Positions 27,225 to 35,546 of a DNA stretch of 64,000 bases are shown here, piece after piece (the first letter of the stretch is position 1; the number at the start of each line of letters is the position of its first letter). The stretch comes from an uncultured Trueperaceae bacterium (lineage in GTDB: Bacteria; Deinococcota; Deinococci; Deinococcales; Trueperaceae), in the NCBI GenBank assembly GCA_937873495.1, contig CALMXZ010000010.1:310001-374000 (forward strand). Direction: 5' to 3'. The position numbers and the translations under genes are program-made. The notes beneath the pieces are model-generated. The model saw nothing but the letters and a program-made list of their open reading frames with translations, made no database searches and was not told the origin of the DNA.

Positions 27225-27292
27225 CCCGCCGCCGGCGAGGCGCGTGACGCTCGCTAGCGACCGGGTCGCCGCGATGCCTTCCCCCTAAGGCC

Positions 27293-28084
27293 TCAGAGCG
27301 AGGTGACCAGGCCGCCGTCGACCAACAGGCTCGCGCCCGTCACGTAGGACGCGGCGTCGGAGGCGAGGAAGGCGGCGACGCGCCCGAACTCCTCGGTGGT
27401 GCCGATACGCCCGAGGGGGATGGTCGCGACGGTGCGAGCGCGCGCCTCCTCGACGCTTATGCCTTCCCGCTCGGAGGCCTTGCCGTCCAGCTCGCGGATG
27501 CGCGGCGTGTCGATGCGGCCGGGCGACACCACGTTCACCCTGATCCCCTCCCGCGCGAGGTTGGTGGCGAGATCTTTGCATAGCGCCTGCACCGCCGGGC
27601 GGTAGGCGTTCGACAGGGTCAGGTTCTTGATGGGCACGCGCACGCTCGACGAGCCGATGACGACGATGGCTCCCCCGCCCGCCGAGCGCATGTGCGGCAA
27701 CGCCAAGCGCACCGAACGCACCACGCTCATCAAGGTGAGCTCGAACGCCTGTGCCCAAGCGGCGTCGGAGAGCGCGTCGAAACCGCCGGCCGGCGGCCCG
27801 CCGGCGTTGCCTACGAGCACGTCGATGCCGCCGAGCTGCGCCGCCGCCGCTGCGAAGAGCTGCTCCAGGCCGGCCCCGTCGGCCACGTCGCACTGGAAGC
27901 CGGTCACGGCCGGGTTGCCGGTCGCTGCGGCGATCTCGCTCGCCACGGCCCTGGCGCGCTCGAGCGACCGCCCGCAGATGGCGACGCGAGCGCCCTCGCC
28001 GGCCAGGGCGGTCGCCGTGCCGCGGCCGAGGCCGCTCGTTCCCGCGAGCACGAGCGCCCGCTTGCCTGTCAGTCCAAGGTTCAT
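27293..28084 (-). CDS. Atypical short-chain dehydrogenase (SDR)
   Basis: NAD(P)-binding SDR of 263 aa. The cofactor motif AGTSGLGRGTA is at residues 14-24, the NAG motif at 93-95 (GNAGG), and a Ser triplet at 145-147. The active-site region reads NAYRPAVQAL, so the residue four after Tyr161 is Val165 instead of the catalytic Lys; only this residue is clearly off. The C-terminal ASYVTGASLLVDGG is typical of FabG-like SDRs. GGAGG lies 5 bases before the ATG. A subgroup with this altered motif exists, so it may be active on an unusual substrate. Confidence 0.88.
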   Translation of the reverse strand: MNLGLTGKRALVLAGTSGLGRGTATALAGEGARVAICGRSLERARAVASEIAAATGNPAVTGFQCDVADGAGLEQLFAAAAAQLGGIDVLVGNAGGPPAGGFDALSDAAWAQAFELTLMSVVRSVRLALPHMRSAGGGAIVVIGSSSVRVPIKNLTLSNAYRPAVQALCKDLATNLAREGIRVNVVSPGRIDTPRIRELDGKASEREGISVEEARARTVATIPLGRIGTTEEFGRVAAFLASDAASYVTGASLLVDGGLVTSL

Positions 28085-28389
28085 CTTCGCCTCCGTGACT
28101 CGTTGAGCACGAGATGGTCCTAGCCTAGCCTCCGGTGGGCGTCGGCGTGGCGGTTCGCGGCCGCGATCGACGCCGCGCGGCGCTCGGTCGGGCGTCGGCG
28201 CCCTCCCCAAGCCGGGCCGGCAGGCGCGGTTGGGTCGCTCTTGGGCGGCAGTCCCGAACCGTTACAGAGTTTCGCGCGGCAATAGTACCCACCGGATCGT
28301 CGCTCAACGTGTATCCTAGTAACCGAGCCTTCAATTGGAAGACTCGTGTCAAAAAGTCTGGTTCTGAAGAGCAAGCGATAGGAGACCCC
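28085..28389. other. Intergenic region with AT-rich leader
   Basis: 305 bases between the divergent SDR and DUF7662-like genes. The first 170 bases are GC-rich with nothing I can assign. From about 28260 the composition falls sharply towards 50% GC. This part contains TATCCT (28312-28317) and AATAGT (28281-28286) as candidate -10 boxes on the plus strand, neither with a convincing -35. It also has a short imperfect dyad around CTTCAATTGGAAG. It probably holds the promoter and a leader of about 70 bases for the following gene. Confidence 0.4.
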
Positions 28390-28803
28390 ATGGCGTTGAC
28401 CGAAGTAATCGTGCTGATCCCCGAGGAGCGCGTAGGAGATTTCTACCGAGTCGTCGGAGCCTGGATAGGCGGTGCCAACCTCGTCGACGAGTCGAACACC
28501 GGACGCGGCCGCCGGCGTAGCAGCCCCAGCTCCACCCCGCTGGTGCTCTCGACCAGCAGCCGGTATCACCCGCTCCACCGTCACCTCGCCAACGTCAACA
28601 AGGACACCAAGTCCTACGAGATGAGCTTCGACGAGATCACGACGGTGATGGGCGCCAGGCTGCCGAAGTCCGCCGAGGACCACCGCGCGTGGTGGGCGAA
28701 CACGGAGTCGCACTCGCAGGCGCTCGCCTGGATCTCCGCCGGCTGGAAGGTCGACGGCGTCGACCTCAACGGCCGCCTGATCCACTTCACCCGGCCCAAG
28801 TAG
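28390..28803 (+). CDS. DUF7662-like domain protein
   Basis: Small protein of 137 aa. The C-terminal half has the pattern SYEMSFDEITTVMG, LPKSAEDHRAWWAN, SQALAWISAGWKVD and HFTR, which I recognise as the DUF7662 pattern (a predicted winged-helix-like domain of unknown function). The N-terminal 60 residues (EVIVLIPEERVGDFYRVVG, then an Arg/Ser-rich stretch) are unassigned. GGAGA precedes the ATG by 5 bases. It is followed by a strong hairpin, so it is a single-gene unit with its own AT-rich leader. Function unknown. Confidence 0.75.
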   Translation: MALTEVIVLIPEERVGDFYRVVGAWIGGANLVDESNTGRGRRRSSPSSTPLVLSTSSRYHPLHRHLANVNKDTKSYEMSFDEITTVMGARLPKSAEDHRAWWANTESHSQALAWISAGWKVDGVDLNGRLIHFTRPK

Positions 28804-28861
28804 TCCCGCTCTACCGCTAGGGGGTCTTCTTGCCGCACGCTGGCGGCACGGAATGATGACG

Positions 28862-28903
28862 GGAGGCGGCCAGGCATCGGTTCCACGATGCCTGGCCGCC
28901 TCC
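28862..28903. terminator. Bidirectional hairpin terminator
   Basis: A perfect 18-bp inverted repeat (arms 28862-28879 and 28886-28903) with a 6-base loop, between the plus-strand DUF7662-like gene and the convergent msrA. The T-tract after it is short (TTGGGTGTT). The position between convergent genes and the stem strength indicate a shared terminator. Confidence 0.85.
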
Positions 28904-28967
28904 TTGGGTGTTCACCGGGTCGGGTGGACCAGGTTCTTACGGCCGCGCGGCGAACCCGCCGCGCGCC

Positions 28968-29519
28968 TCAGGCGTAGCCAGGGCGCAACTTCTCCAGGTA
29001 GAGCTTGCGGAACTTCGCGACCTTCGGCGCGATGACGGCCGCGCAGTACGGCTGCCGCGGGTTACGCGCGAAGTAGTCGTCGTGGTACTCCTCGGCCGGG
29101 TAGAAGTTCGTGAGCGGCTGGAGCTCGGTCACGATGGGGGCGTCGTACATGCCGGAGTCCGCCACCTCGCGCAGGACGGCCGCGGCGGTCATGCGCTGCT
29201 CCTCGCCCTGGTAGAAGACGGCCGAGCGGTACTGGGTGCCGACGTCGTTGCCCTGTCGGTCCTTCGTCGTCGGGTCGTGCATCGTGAAGAACACGCGCAG
29301 GATGTCGGCGTAGGAGACGACGCCGGGGTCGAACTCCAGCCGCACGACCTCGGCATGCCCCGTGGTCCCGGTGCAGACCTGCTCGTAGCTAGGGTCGGCG
29401 ACGGTGCCGCCGGAGTAGCCTGATCTAACGCTCTCGATGCCGTTCAAGCCGGTGAAGATCGCTTCCATGCACCAGAAGCAGCCCCCGGCCAGCACGGCGG
29501 TTGACGTCTTGTCGCTCAT
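28968..29519 (-). CDS. msrA: Peptide-methionine (S)-S-oxide reductase MsrA
   Basis: Reduces methionine-S-sulfoxide in proteins. The 183-aa protein carries the catalytic motif GGCFWCMEA at residues 12-20, then GYSGGTVADPSYEQVCTGTTGHAEVV in pieces and the family FYPAEEYHDDYFARN. It is of normal MsrA length with no fused MsrB domain. Upstream TAGGGT lies at -12 to -7 from the ATG, which suits a leaderless start, although the same bases resemble a weak SD. It is convergent with the preceding gene across a strong terminator. Confidence 0.96.
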   Translation of the reverse strand: MSDKTSTAVLAGGCFWCMEAIFTGLNGIESVRSGYSGGTVADPSYEQVCTGTTGHAEVVRLEFDPGVVSYADILRVFFTMHDPTTKDRQGNDVGTQYRSAVFYQGEEQRMTAAAVLREVADSGMYDAPIVTELQPLTNFYPAEEYHDDYFARNPRQPYCAAVIAPKVAKFRKLYLEKLRPGYA

Positions 29520-29525
29520 GGCACC

Positions 29526-29531
29526 ACCCTA
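29526..29531 (-). promoter_or_regulatory. Candidate leaderless -10 box of msrA
   Basis: TAGGGT on the minus strand at exactly -12 to -7 before the msrA ATG. It fits the TAnnnT leaderless pattern; because AGGGTGG could also pair with 16S rRNA, the reading is less certain here than at msrB. Confidence 0.45.
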
Positions 29532-29544
29532 ATCCCGTCCGTAT

Positions 29545-31104
29545 TCACGCCCAGTCGCGCAGGAACTCGACGAACAGCCTCACCCCGTAGCCGGTCGCGC
29601 CTGGCGTCAGGTACGCGCGCCCCTTGGGGTTCTCCACGAGCCCGAGCCCCGCCATGTCGACGTGCGCCCACGGGTAGTCCGTGAACGCCTGCAGGAAGGC
29701 GGCGGCCGTACCTACGCCGCCCTTGGCGCCGCCGCTGTTCTTGAGGTCGGCGACCTTCGATTCGATACTGGCCCGGTACTCAGGGAAGAGGGGCATGGGC
29801 CAGACGCGCTCGCCCGTTGCCTCCGACGCGGTCTCGAGCCGGGCCCGTAAGGTCGGGTCGGTGAAGAAGAGCGAGGCCGCTACCCCCTCGCCGAGTGCCG
29901 TGACGCTCGCGCCGGTGAGGGTCGCGATGTCGATCACGGCGGCCGGCGCGTACCCCTTGGCGTGCACGAGCGCGTCGGCGAGGGCGAGGCGCCCCTCGGC
30001 GTCGGTCGAGATGACCTCGATCGACAGACCGTTGCTCGCTACGAGCACGTCGGAGGGCCGGTACGCCGCGCCGTCCGGCATGTTCTCGACGCAGGGGGCG
30101 AGCCCGAGGACGCGCACGTTCAGGTCGAGCTCGGCGACCGCCTGCATGGCCCCGATGACGGCGGCGGCGCCGGACATGTCCGACTTCATCGGGACCATGC
30201 CGTCCTTGGTCTTGAGCGAGAGGCCGCCGGAGTCGAACGTGACGCCCTTGCCGACGAGGACGACGAGCGGGAGGTCCGTGCGCGCCTCGTTGTGCGCCAG
30301 CTCGATGAACCGGGGTTCGAGGGCGCTGCCCTTGGTGATGGCAAGGAAGGCGCCCATGCCGCGCTCCTCGGCCCAGACGCGGTCGCCGATCGTCACGCGC
30401 AGGCCCGTGCGCGCCGCCATGGCCGCCGCCGCGTCGGCCAGGTACTCGGGCGTGGCGTAGCCGGGCGGGAGGTTGACGAGGTCGCGGGCGAGGGCGACGC
30501 CGCGGGCTATCGCCGCCGCCGCCGCCGCGCCTTCCCGGACCTGCGGCAGGTGCCCGCCGTCCAGCTCGACGAGCGCGACCTTGGTCAGCGCCCGTTCGGG
30601 TTCCTGCTCCTTGGTTCGCCAACCGCCGAAGCGGTAGCTGGCGAGCAGCGCGCCCTCCAACGTGGCCTGCGCCGCCTCGCTCGCGACCAGCCCGCCCCCG
30701 CCGGCGCCGTGGACGAGCGAGGCCAAGATGCCGGCGCCAAGCTCGCGCGCCTTGGTTGCCGCCGCGGCGGAGGCGCGCCGCACCGCCTCCAGGCCGAAGG
30801 ACGTCCGACTGCCCAGCCCGGCGACGATGACGCGCGGCGCGGCGACGCCGCCCGACGGGTAGAGGACGGTCACCTCGCCGAGCTTCCCTGCCAGGTCGCC
30901 GCTCGCGATCAGGCGGGAGATGGCGCCGCCCATGGCGGCGTCGACCGCCCCGGTCGCCCCGGTCGGGGACGCCGCGCCGGCGAACAGGTTGACCACGATG
31001 GCGTCCGCGGCCACGTCCTGGATCTTGCCGCTGATCACCTCGCTGGCCGGAAGCGTGCCTAGACCGAGGCGCGGCGCGCGCCGGTCGCTGAAGTGGTCGA
31101 TCAT
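29545..31104 (-). CDS. pepA: Leucyl aminopeptidase (M17 family)
   Basis: Cytosolic M17 aminopeptidase of 519 aa that removes N-terminal residues from peptides using two metal ions. The catalytic segments are intact: VGKGVTFDSGGLSLKTKDGM, KSDMSGAAAVIGAM and STDAEGRLALADALVHA, which supply the Lys, Asp and Glu metal ligands and the catalytic Arg. The N-terminal macro-like domain occupies roughly residues 15-170. ATG at 31104 has a near-perfect SD (AGGAGG, 5 bases upstream); the open frame continues further but has no role. It is divergent from the IclR gene. Confidence 0.95.
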   Translation of the reverse strand: MIDHFSDRRAPRLGLGTLPASEVISGKIQDVAADAIVVNLFAGAASPTGATGAVDAAMGGAISRLIASGDLAGKLGEVTVLYPSGGVAAPRVIVAGLGSRTSFGLEAVRRASAAAATKARELGAGILASLVHGAGGGGLVASEAAQATLEGALLASYRFGGWRTKEQEPERALTKVALVELDGGHLPQVREGAAAAAAIARGVALARDLVNLPPGYATPEYLADAAAAMAARTGLRVTIGDRVWAEERGMGAFLAITKGSALEPRFIELAHNEARTDLPLVVLVGKGVTFDSGGLSLKTKDGMVPMKSDMSGAAAVIGAMQAVAELDLNVRVLGLAPCVENMPDGAAYRPSDVLVASNGLSIEVISTDAEGRLALADALVHAKGYAPAAVIDIATLTGASVTALGEGVAASLFFTDPTLRARLETASEATGERVWPMPLFPEYRASIESKVADLKNSGGAKGGVGTAAAFLQAFTDYPWAHVDMAGLGLVENPKGRAYLTPGATGYGVRLFVEFLRDWA

Positions 31105-31158
31105 GTTGCCTCCTGGGAGCGCTTTCGCGCCACTGCCGGCCATGCTAACGCCGGCGAC

Positions 31159-31215
31159 CGGCGGCCGTTTGCATTCTGATCGGCGGCCGTCTATAGTCTC
31201 CCAATCACCGGCCGT
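31159..31215. repeat. Three spaced CGGCCGT direct repeats (candidate operator)
   Basis: CGGCGGCCGT occurs at 31159-31168 and 31181-31190 (22-base period, two helical turns), and CGGCCGT again at 31209-31215. The first abuts the -35 box, the second lies in the spacer and the third lies downstream of the -10 box of the candidate iclR promoter. This spacing suggests cooperative binding on one face of the DNA, possibly by the IclR regulator itself. Confidence 0.5.
31168..31197 (+). promoter_or_regulatory. Candidate promoter of the iclR-peptide operon
   Basis: TTTGCA at 31168-31173, an 18-base spacer, and TATAGT at 31192-31197 on the plus strand. It would start transcription about 80 bases before the IclR start codon. 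The direct repeats overlap it throughout. Confidence 0.6.
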
Positions 31216-31280
31216 ATGGCAATGTGAAATCGTCTCGCCAGGCGAGATGGATTCGCCGAGGCCGAGGTCAGGAGGCGGAC

Positions 31281-32051
31281 ATGAACCAGTACGTGATCCA
31301 GTCGGCCCTGCGCACGCTGCAGGTCCTCCTGGCGTTCGGTAAGCCTCCACACCGGTTCGGGCTCTCCGACCTGCTGCTTGTGACGCCGTTCGAGAAGAAC
31401 CAGCTCTACCGCTCGCTCAGGACCCTCGAGGCCGCCGGTTTCATCGTGGCGGACAGCAGCGGCCGCTACACGGTCACACCCGTCGTCAACGTCCTCAGCG
31501 CCGCCAGCGCCCATGGGCGGCCCCTCACCCTCGTGGAGGTCGCGTCGCCGCACCTCGACGCCCTCGCCGAGGAGACGGGGGAGGCCATCAACCTCAACGT
31601 CCTCGCAGGCGAGCAGGCCGTGTGCCTCGACCGTCGCGAGAGCCCTCACCGCGTGCGGCTCGCGTCCGTCCTCGGACAGGCGTACCCCTTGCATGCCGGG
31701 GCCGGCCCGAAGGCCATCCTCGCCTTCCTCGACGAGGAGCTGCGCGCCCAGGTCCTGCGGAAGCTCGACGGTTATCCCAGCTACACCTCCACCACGCAGC
31801 GCGACCCCGCGTTGCTGGCGCGCGAGCTGGAGCTCACGCGCGAGCGTGGTTACTCGATCAGCGACGGAGACTTCGACGAGAACGCCAAAGGGATCGGAGC
31901 GCCCATCTTCGATGGTCCCGGTCAGGTCGTAGGCGCGATCAGCATCGGGGGACCGTCTTTCCGCGTCGGCGCTACGGAGCTGGCGCGCTACACCCCGCTC
32001 ATCATCCGGGTAGCCAGGGCCATCTCGAGCGGCCTGGGGTACTCGGGGTGA
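31281..32051 (+). CDS. IclR family transcriptional regulator
   Basis: 256-aa regulator. The N-terminal winged helix (residues about 5-65) includes SALRTLQVLLAFG and EKNQLYRSLRTLEAAGFIV. The C-terminal effector domain has the IclR pattern PHLDALAEETGEAINLNVL, AGAGPKAILAFL, ERGYSISDGDFDENAKGIGAPIF and GAISIGGPSFRV. GGAGG lies 5 bases before the ATG. It heads an operon for peptide uptake and hydrolysis, so its effector is likely a peptide or a breakdown product. Confidence 0.93.
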   Translation: MNQYVIQSALRTLQVLLAFGKPPHRFGLSDLLLVTPFEKNQLYRSLRTLEAAGFIVADSSGRYTVTPVVNVLSAASAHGRPLTLVEVASPHLDALAEETGEAINLNVLAGEQAVCLDRRESPHRVRLASVLGQAYPLHAGAGPKAILAFLDEELRAQVLRKLDGYPSYTSTTQRDPALLARELELTRERGYSISDGDFDENAKGIGAPIFDGPGQVVGAISIGGPSFRVGATELARYTPLIIRVARAISSGLGYSG

Positions 32052-32071
32052 GGAAGTCCAAGGAGGACCGC

Positions 32072-33670
32072 ATGCCCCCGATCCGTGTCCGCTTCAAGCT
32101 CCTCAGGCTACTGACCACGCTGCTGGCGTCCATGGCGGTCGTCGTGGCGAGCGCGCAGGAGTACGACCCCAACGGGTCGCTGACCTTCGCGACCAACGCC
32201 GACCCGACGCTGAACCCGTGGAACGCCTCCGCCGTCATCGAGTCCAACCTCATCAACACCATCCTCTTCGACCAGCTCGTGCGCTACGACCCCACCGACC
32301 TCCGCCCCGCGCCGGGTCTGGCCGAGAGCTGGGAGACGGCGGCCGACGGCCTCTCCTGGACGTTCCACCTCCGCCAGGACGCGACCTGGTCGGACGGCGA
32401 GAAGTTCACGGCCGACGACGTCGTGTTCACGTTCAACGAGGCCATCCTCGTCAAGGAGCTCGGCGCCAACCGCGCCTCGACCTTCACCCCCGTCGACCGC
32501 GTCGTCAAGGTCGACGACTACACGGTCGTGTTCGAGCTCAACCGGCCCTTCTCCTCGCTGCCCTACTACCTCGCCTACTACTCGGGCATGCTGCCGGAGC
32601 ACGTCCTGAAGGGCGCGGAGAACCCCCTCATGGTCGCCTCGTTCAACAAGGGCCAGCCCGTCGTCACGGGGCCGTACCGCGTGGGCGAGTTCGTGTCGGG
32701 CGCCTACGTCAAGCTGGTACCCAACGAGAACTACTGGGGCCCCAAGCCGAAGCTCGCCTCCATCACGTTCAACATCATCCCCGACGGCAACGCCCAGGTC
32801 GCGCAGCTCCTCGCCGGCGGCCTCGACATGGTCTCCATCACCAACCCGGCGCTCCTCGCCGGCGTGTCGCGCAACCCCGACCTCGAGGTCGTCCGCCAGA
32901 GCCAGAACATCTGGTACTTCGTCGCCCTCAACCTGGACGACGAGCGCTTCCAGGACGCGCGCGTCCGCCAGGCCCTCCTCAGCGCCATTGACCGCCAGGC
33001 GATGATAGAAGCGGTCCTCGAAGGCTACGGCGTCGAGGCCACCGGCCCCATCGCGCCACTCCTGCAGGCGTTCTACGAAACGGACGTCGCGCACTGGCCC
33101 TACGACCCCGAGGGCGCGAAGGCGCTCCTCGCCGAGGCTGGCTGGACCCCGGGTGCCGACGGCATCCTGCAGAAGGACGGTCAGCGCCTGAGCATCGACA
33201 TGCCGACCGGCCAGTTCGGCTACCTCGTGCCGGCCACGCTCCTCGTGCAGGGGTACTGGGAGGACATCGGCGTCGAGGTGAAGGTCGAGACCATCGAGTG
33301 GAACGCCTTCATCCAGAAGGCCGTCGTGAACCGCGACTACGACGCCATGCTCGCCTGGTGGAGCACCCCGCCGACGCCGGACCAGTCCGGCTACTTCGCC
33401 TCGTCTGCCGCCGTCACGGGCAACAACATCCCGAACTACCGCAACCCCGAGCTCGACGCGTTGTGGGAGCAGGGGCGCGCCGCCACGACCCTCGACGAGC
33501 AGATCGCCGTCTACCGCCAGGTGCAGGAGATCATCGCCCAGGAGCTGCCATACCTGTTCCTCTGGTACCCCGATATGATCTCGGTCAGGAACACACGCAT
33601 CGGCGGCATGCAGGACATCAACAGCGCGGCGAACTTCCAGTACTCGTTCGACTGGTACGTCAAGCCCTGA
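32072..33670 (+). CDS. Peptide-type ABC transporter substrate-binding protein (SBP_bac_5)
   Basis: Secreted binding protein of 532 aa in the DppA/OppA family. The signal peptide ends at VVVASAQ with no lipobox. Family stretches include LTFATNADPTLNPWN, WTFHLRQDATWSDGEKFTADDV and DARVRQALLSAIDRQAMI. An AGGAGG SD precedes the ATG. It follows the IclR gene by 20 bases and is followed by two permeases and peptidase-like enzymes. That context points to a di- or oligopeptide, or a related amide, as ligand. Confidence 0.93.
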   Translation: MPPIRVRFKLLRLLTTLLASMAVVVASAQEYDPNGSLTFATNADPTLNPWNASAVIESNLINTILFDQLVRYDPTDLRPAPGLAESWETAADGLSWTFHLRQDATWSDGEKFTADDVVFTFNEAILVKELGANRASTFTPVDRVVKVDDYTVVFELNRPFSSLPYYLAYYSGMLPEHVLKGAENPLMVASFNKGQPVVTGPYRVGEFVSGAYVKLVPNENYWGPKPKLASITFNIIPDGNAQVAQLLAGGLDMVSITNPALLAGVSRNPDLEVVRQSQNIWYFVALNLDDERFQDARVRQALLSAIDRQAMIEAVLEGYGVEATGPIAPLLQAFYETDVAHWPYDPEGAKALLAEAGWTPGADGILQKDGQRLSIDMPTGQFGYLVPATLLVQGYWEDIGVEVKVETIEWNAFIQKAVVNRDYDAMLAWWSTPPTPDQSGYFASSAAVTGNNIPNYRNPELDALWEQGRAATTLDEQIAVYRQVQEIIAQELPYLFLWYPDMISVRNTRIGGMQDINSAANFQYSFDWYVKP

Positions 33671-33692
33671 CGCTTAGAGGGGGCGGCAGCAG

Positions 33693-34640
33693 TTGACTTC
33701 GTACATCCTCCGCAGACTCGTCCTCGGCGCCGTCGTGCTGTGGCTCGTCTCGGTGGTCACGTTCTTCCTCATCCACCTTGCCCCGGGTGGCCCCTCCTCG
33801 GCCGTGAGCTTCGAGCGCACGGCCGAGGAGCGGGAGGCGCTGCTCAAGCAGTTCGGCTTGGACGAGCCGGTGGTGGTGCGTTACGGCAAGTGGCTGCTAA
33901 GCGCGGTGCAGGGCGACCTCGGCGTGTCGTACAACCAGGGCCTGCCGGTCGCCCTTCTGCTCAAGCAGCGCCTACCCAACACGCTCACCCTCGGCCTGGC
34001 CGCGCTCGTCACGGCCACCGTCCTCGGCATCCTGCTCGGCACGGTGGCCGCCGTCAACCGTAACGGCTGGTTGGATCACGTGGTGAGCACGATCACGACC
34101 CTCGGTATGTCCATCCCCGGCTTCTGGCTCGGGATCGTCGCCATCATCCTCTTCGCGGTCGAACTGCGCTGGCTGCCAGCCTCCGGCATCGTCAGTTCGG
34201 GGAAGGCGGGCGACCTCGTCGACAGGCTCAAGCACCTCGCCATGCCGGCGGGCGTCCTCGCGTTCACCCTGATGCCTAACGTCGTGCGCGTCACGCGCTC
34301 GGCGCTCCTCGAGGTGAGCCGCGCCGACTTCGTCCGCACCGCGCGCGGCAAGGGCCTGGCGCCCGGCACGGTGCTCTTCAAGCACGCCTTCAAGAACGCG
34401 CTCGTTCCCGTGCTCGCCGTGCTCGGCCTGGTGACCACTGCCCTCTTCTCCGGCTCGGTCGTGATCGAGAGCGTGTTCGGCTGGCCTGGGCTCGGCCGCC
34501 TCGCCATCGAGGCGGCCAACGGGCGCGACTACCCCGTCATCCTCGGGGCCACGCTCTTGGCGGGCCTCGTCGTCGTGGTCGTCAACCTGCTCGTCGACCT
34601 CCTGTACGCGGCCGTCGACCCGAGGATCCGCCATGAGTGA
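33693..34640 (+). CDS. Peptide-type ABC transporter permease (DppB family)
   Basis: Inner-membrane permease of 315 aa starting with TTG (MTSYILRRLVLG), the usual DppB N-terminus. It carries FFLIHLAPGGPSSAVS, KQFGLDEPVVVRYGKWL, and the EAA loop DFVRTARGKGLAPGTVLFKHA. The purine-rich GAGGGGGCGG before the TTG can serve as SD. Its end overlaps the next permease by 8 bases. Confidence 0.93.
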   Translation: MTSYILRRLVLGAVVLWLVSVVTFFLIHLAPGGPSSAVSFERTAEEREALLKQFGLDEPVVVRYGKWLLSAVQGDLGVSYNQGLPVALLLKQRLPNTLTLGLAALVTATVLGILLGTVAAVNRNGWLDHVVSTITTLGMSIPGFWLGIVAIILFAVELRWLPASGIVSSGKAGDLVDRLKHLAMPAGVLAFTLMPNVVRVTRSALLEVSRADFVRTARGKGLAPGTVLFKHAFKNALVPVLAVLGLVTTALFSGSVVIESVFGWPGLGRLAIEAANGRDYPVILGATLLAGLVVVVVNLLVDLLYAAVDPRIRHE

Positions 34641-35520
34641 CGCCACCGCCTCCGCCCTGCTCCACGAGGCCGAGGACGACGCGCGCAAGGCGCAGCGCGG
34701 GCGCTTCTGGCGGCGCGTGCGGCGCCAGCCGCTCGGCGTCATCGCCCTCATCGTGCTCGTCCTGCTGGCAGCGGCCGTCTGGCTCGGGCCGCTCGTCTAC
34801 CGGACGGCGCCCAACCGCACGGACGCCCGCAACATCCTCAAGGCCCCGAGCGCCGCGCACCTGCTCGGCACCGACGAGCTCGGCCGCGACGTCCTCGCGC
34901 GCGTGCTCGCCGGGGGGCGCGTCTCCTTGAGCGTCGGCCTGCTCGCCATGGTCGTCGGCCTCGCCATCGGCATGTTGGCCGGCGGCCTCGCCGGCTACTT
35001 CCGCGGCCGGGTCGAGGTCGTGGTGATGCGCCTAGTCGACGTGTTCATGGCCATCCCCAACTTCTTCCTCATCCTGGTCGTCGTCACGGCCTTCGGCAAC
35101 CATCCGGTGACCGTCATCGTCACCGTCGGCATCGGCTTCTGGGCCCAGATGGCCAGGGTCGTGCACGCCGAGTTCGTTAAGGTCAGGGGCTTCGAGTTCG
35201 TCGAGGCCGCCCGCGCCCTTGGGGCCACCCACCCGCGCACCATGCTCAGGCACGTCATGCCGCAGGTCGCGCCGCAGGCGATCGTCCTCGCGTCGCTCGG
35301 GGTCGGGTGGGCCATCCTCACCGAGGCGGGCCTGTCGTACCTGGGGCTCGGCATCCAGCCGCCCCTCGCCTCCTGGGGCAACATGCTCCAGAACGCCCAG
35401 TCCTACCTCTGGCTCAAGCCGGAGCTCGCCATCTACCCAGGCCTGTTCATCGCCGTGACGGTGCTGGCCTTCAACGTGCTTGGCAACGCGCTGCGCGACG
35501 TGTTCGACCCGCGCGGCTAG
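34633..35520 (+). CDS. Peptide-type ABC transporter permease (DppC family)
   Basis: Inner-membrane permease of 295 aa. A charged N-terminus (about 30 residues) leads into a helix and then the DppC signature HLLGTDELGRDVLARVLAGG. The EAA loop reads EFVEAARALGATHPRTMLRHV, and GLSYLGLGIQPPLASWGNML is typical of the family C-terminus. It overlaps the DppB-like gene and is followed after 26 bases by the M19 dipeptidase, with no ATPase gene between. Confidence 0.93.
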   Translation: MSDATASALLHEAEDDARKAQRGRFWRRVRRQPLGVIALIVLVLLAAAVWLGPLVYRTAPNRTDARNILKAPSAAHLLGTDELGRDVLARVLAGGRVSLSVGLLAMVVGLAIGMLAGGLAGYFRGRVEVVVMRLVDVFMAIPNFFLILVVVTAFGNHPVTVIVTVGIGFWAQMARVVHAEFVKVRGFEFVEAARALGATHPRTMLRHVMPQVAPQAIVLASLGVGWAILTEAGLSYLGLGIQPPLASWGNMLQNAQSYLWLKPELAIYPGLFIAVTVLAFNVLGNALRDVFDPRG

Positions 35521-35546
35521 ACGCGTCCTAACTACAAGGAGATCCG

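Noticed and set aside
25814-27247. 477-codon plus-strand frame covering the YgjP-type gene and the small membrane protein
   Set aside because: It contradicts the HExxH metallopeptidase on the minus strand and the SD-supported small gene at 26826, and it has no recognisable domain.
27257-27269. Short GCGACC/GGTCGC dyad between the convergent small membrane protein and SDR genes as a terminator
   Set aside because: The stem is only 5-6 bp with a 1-3 base loop and no T-tract.
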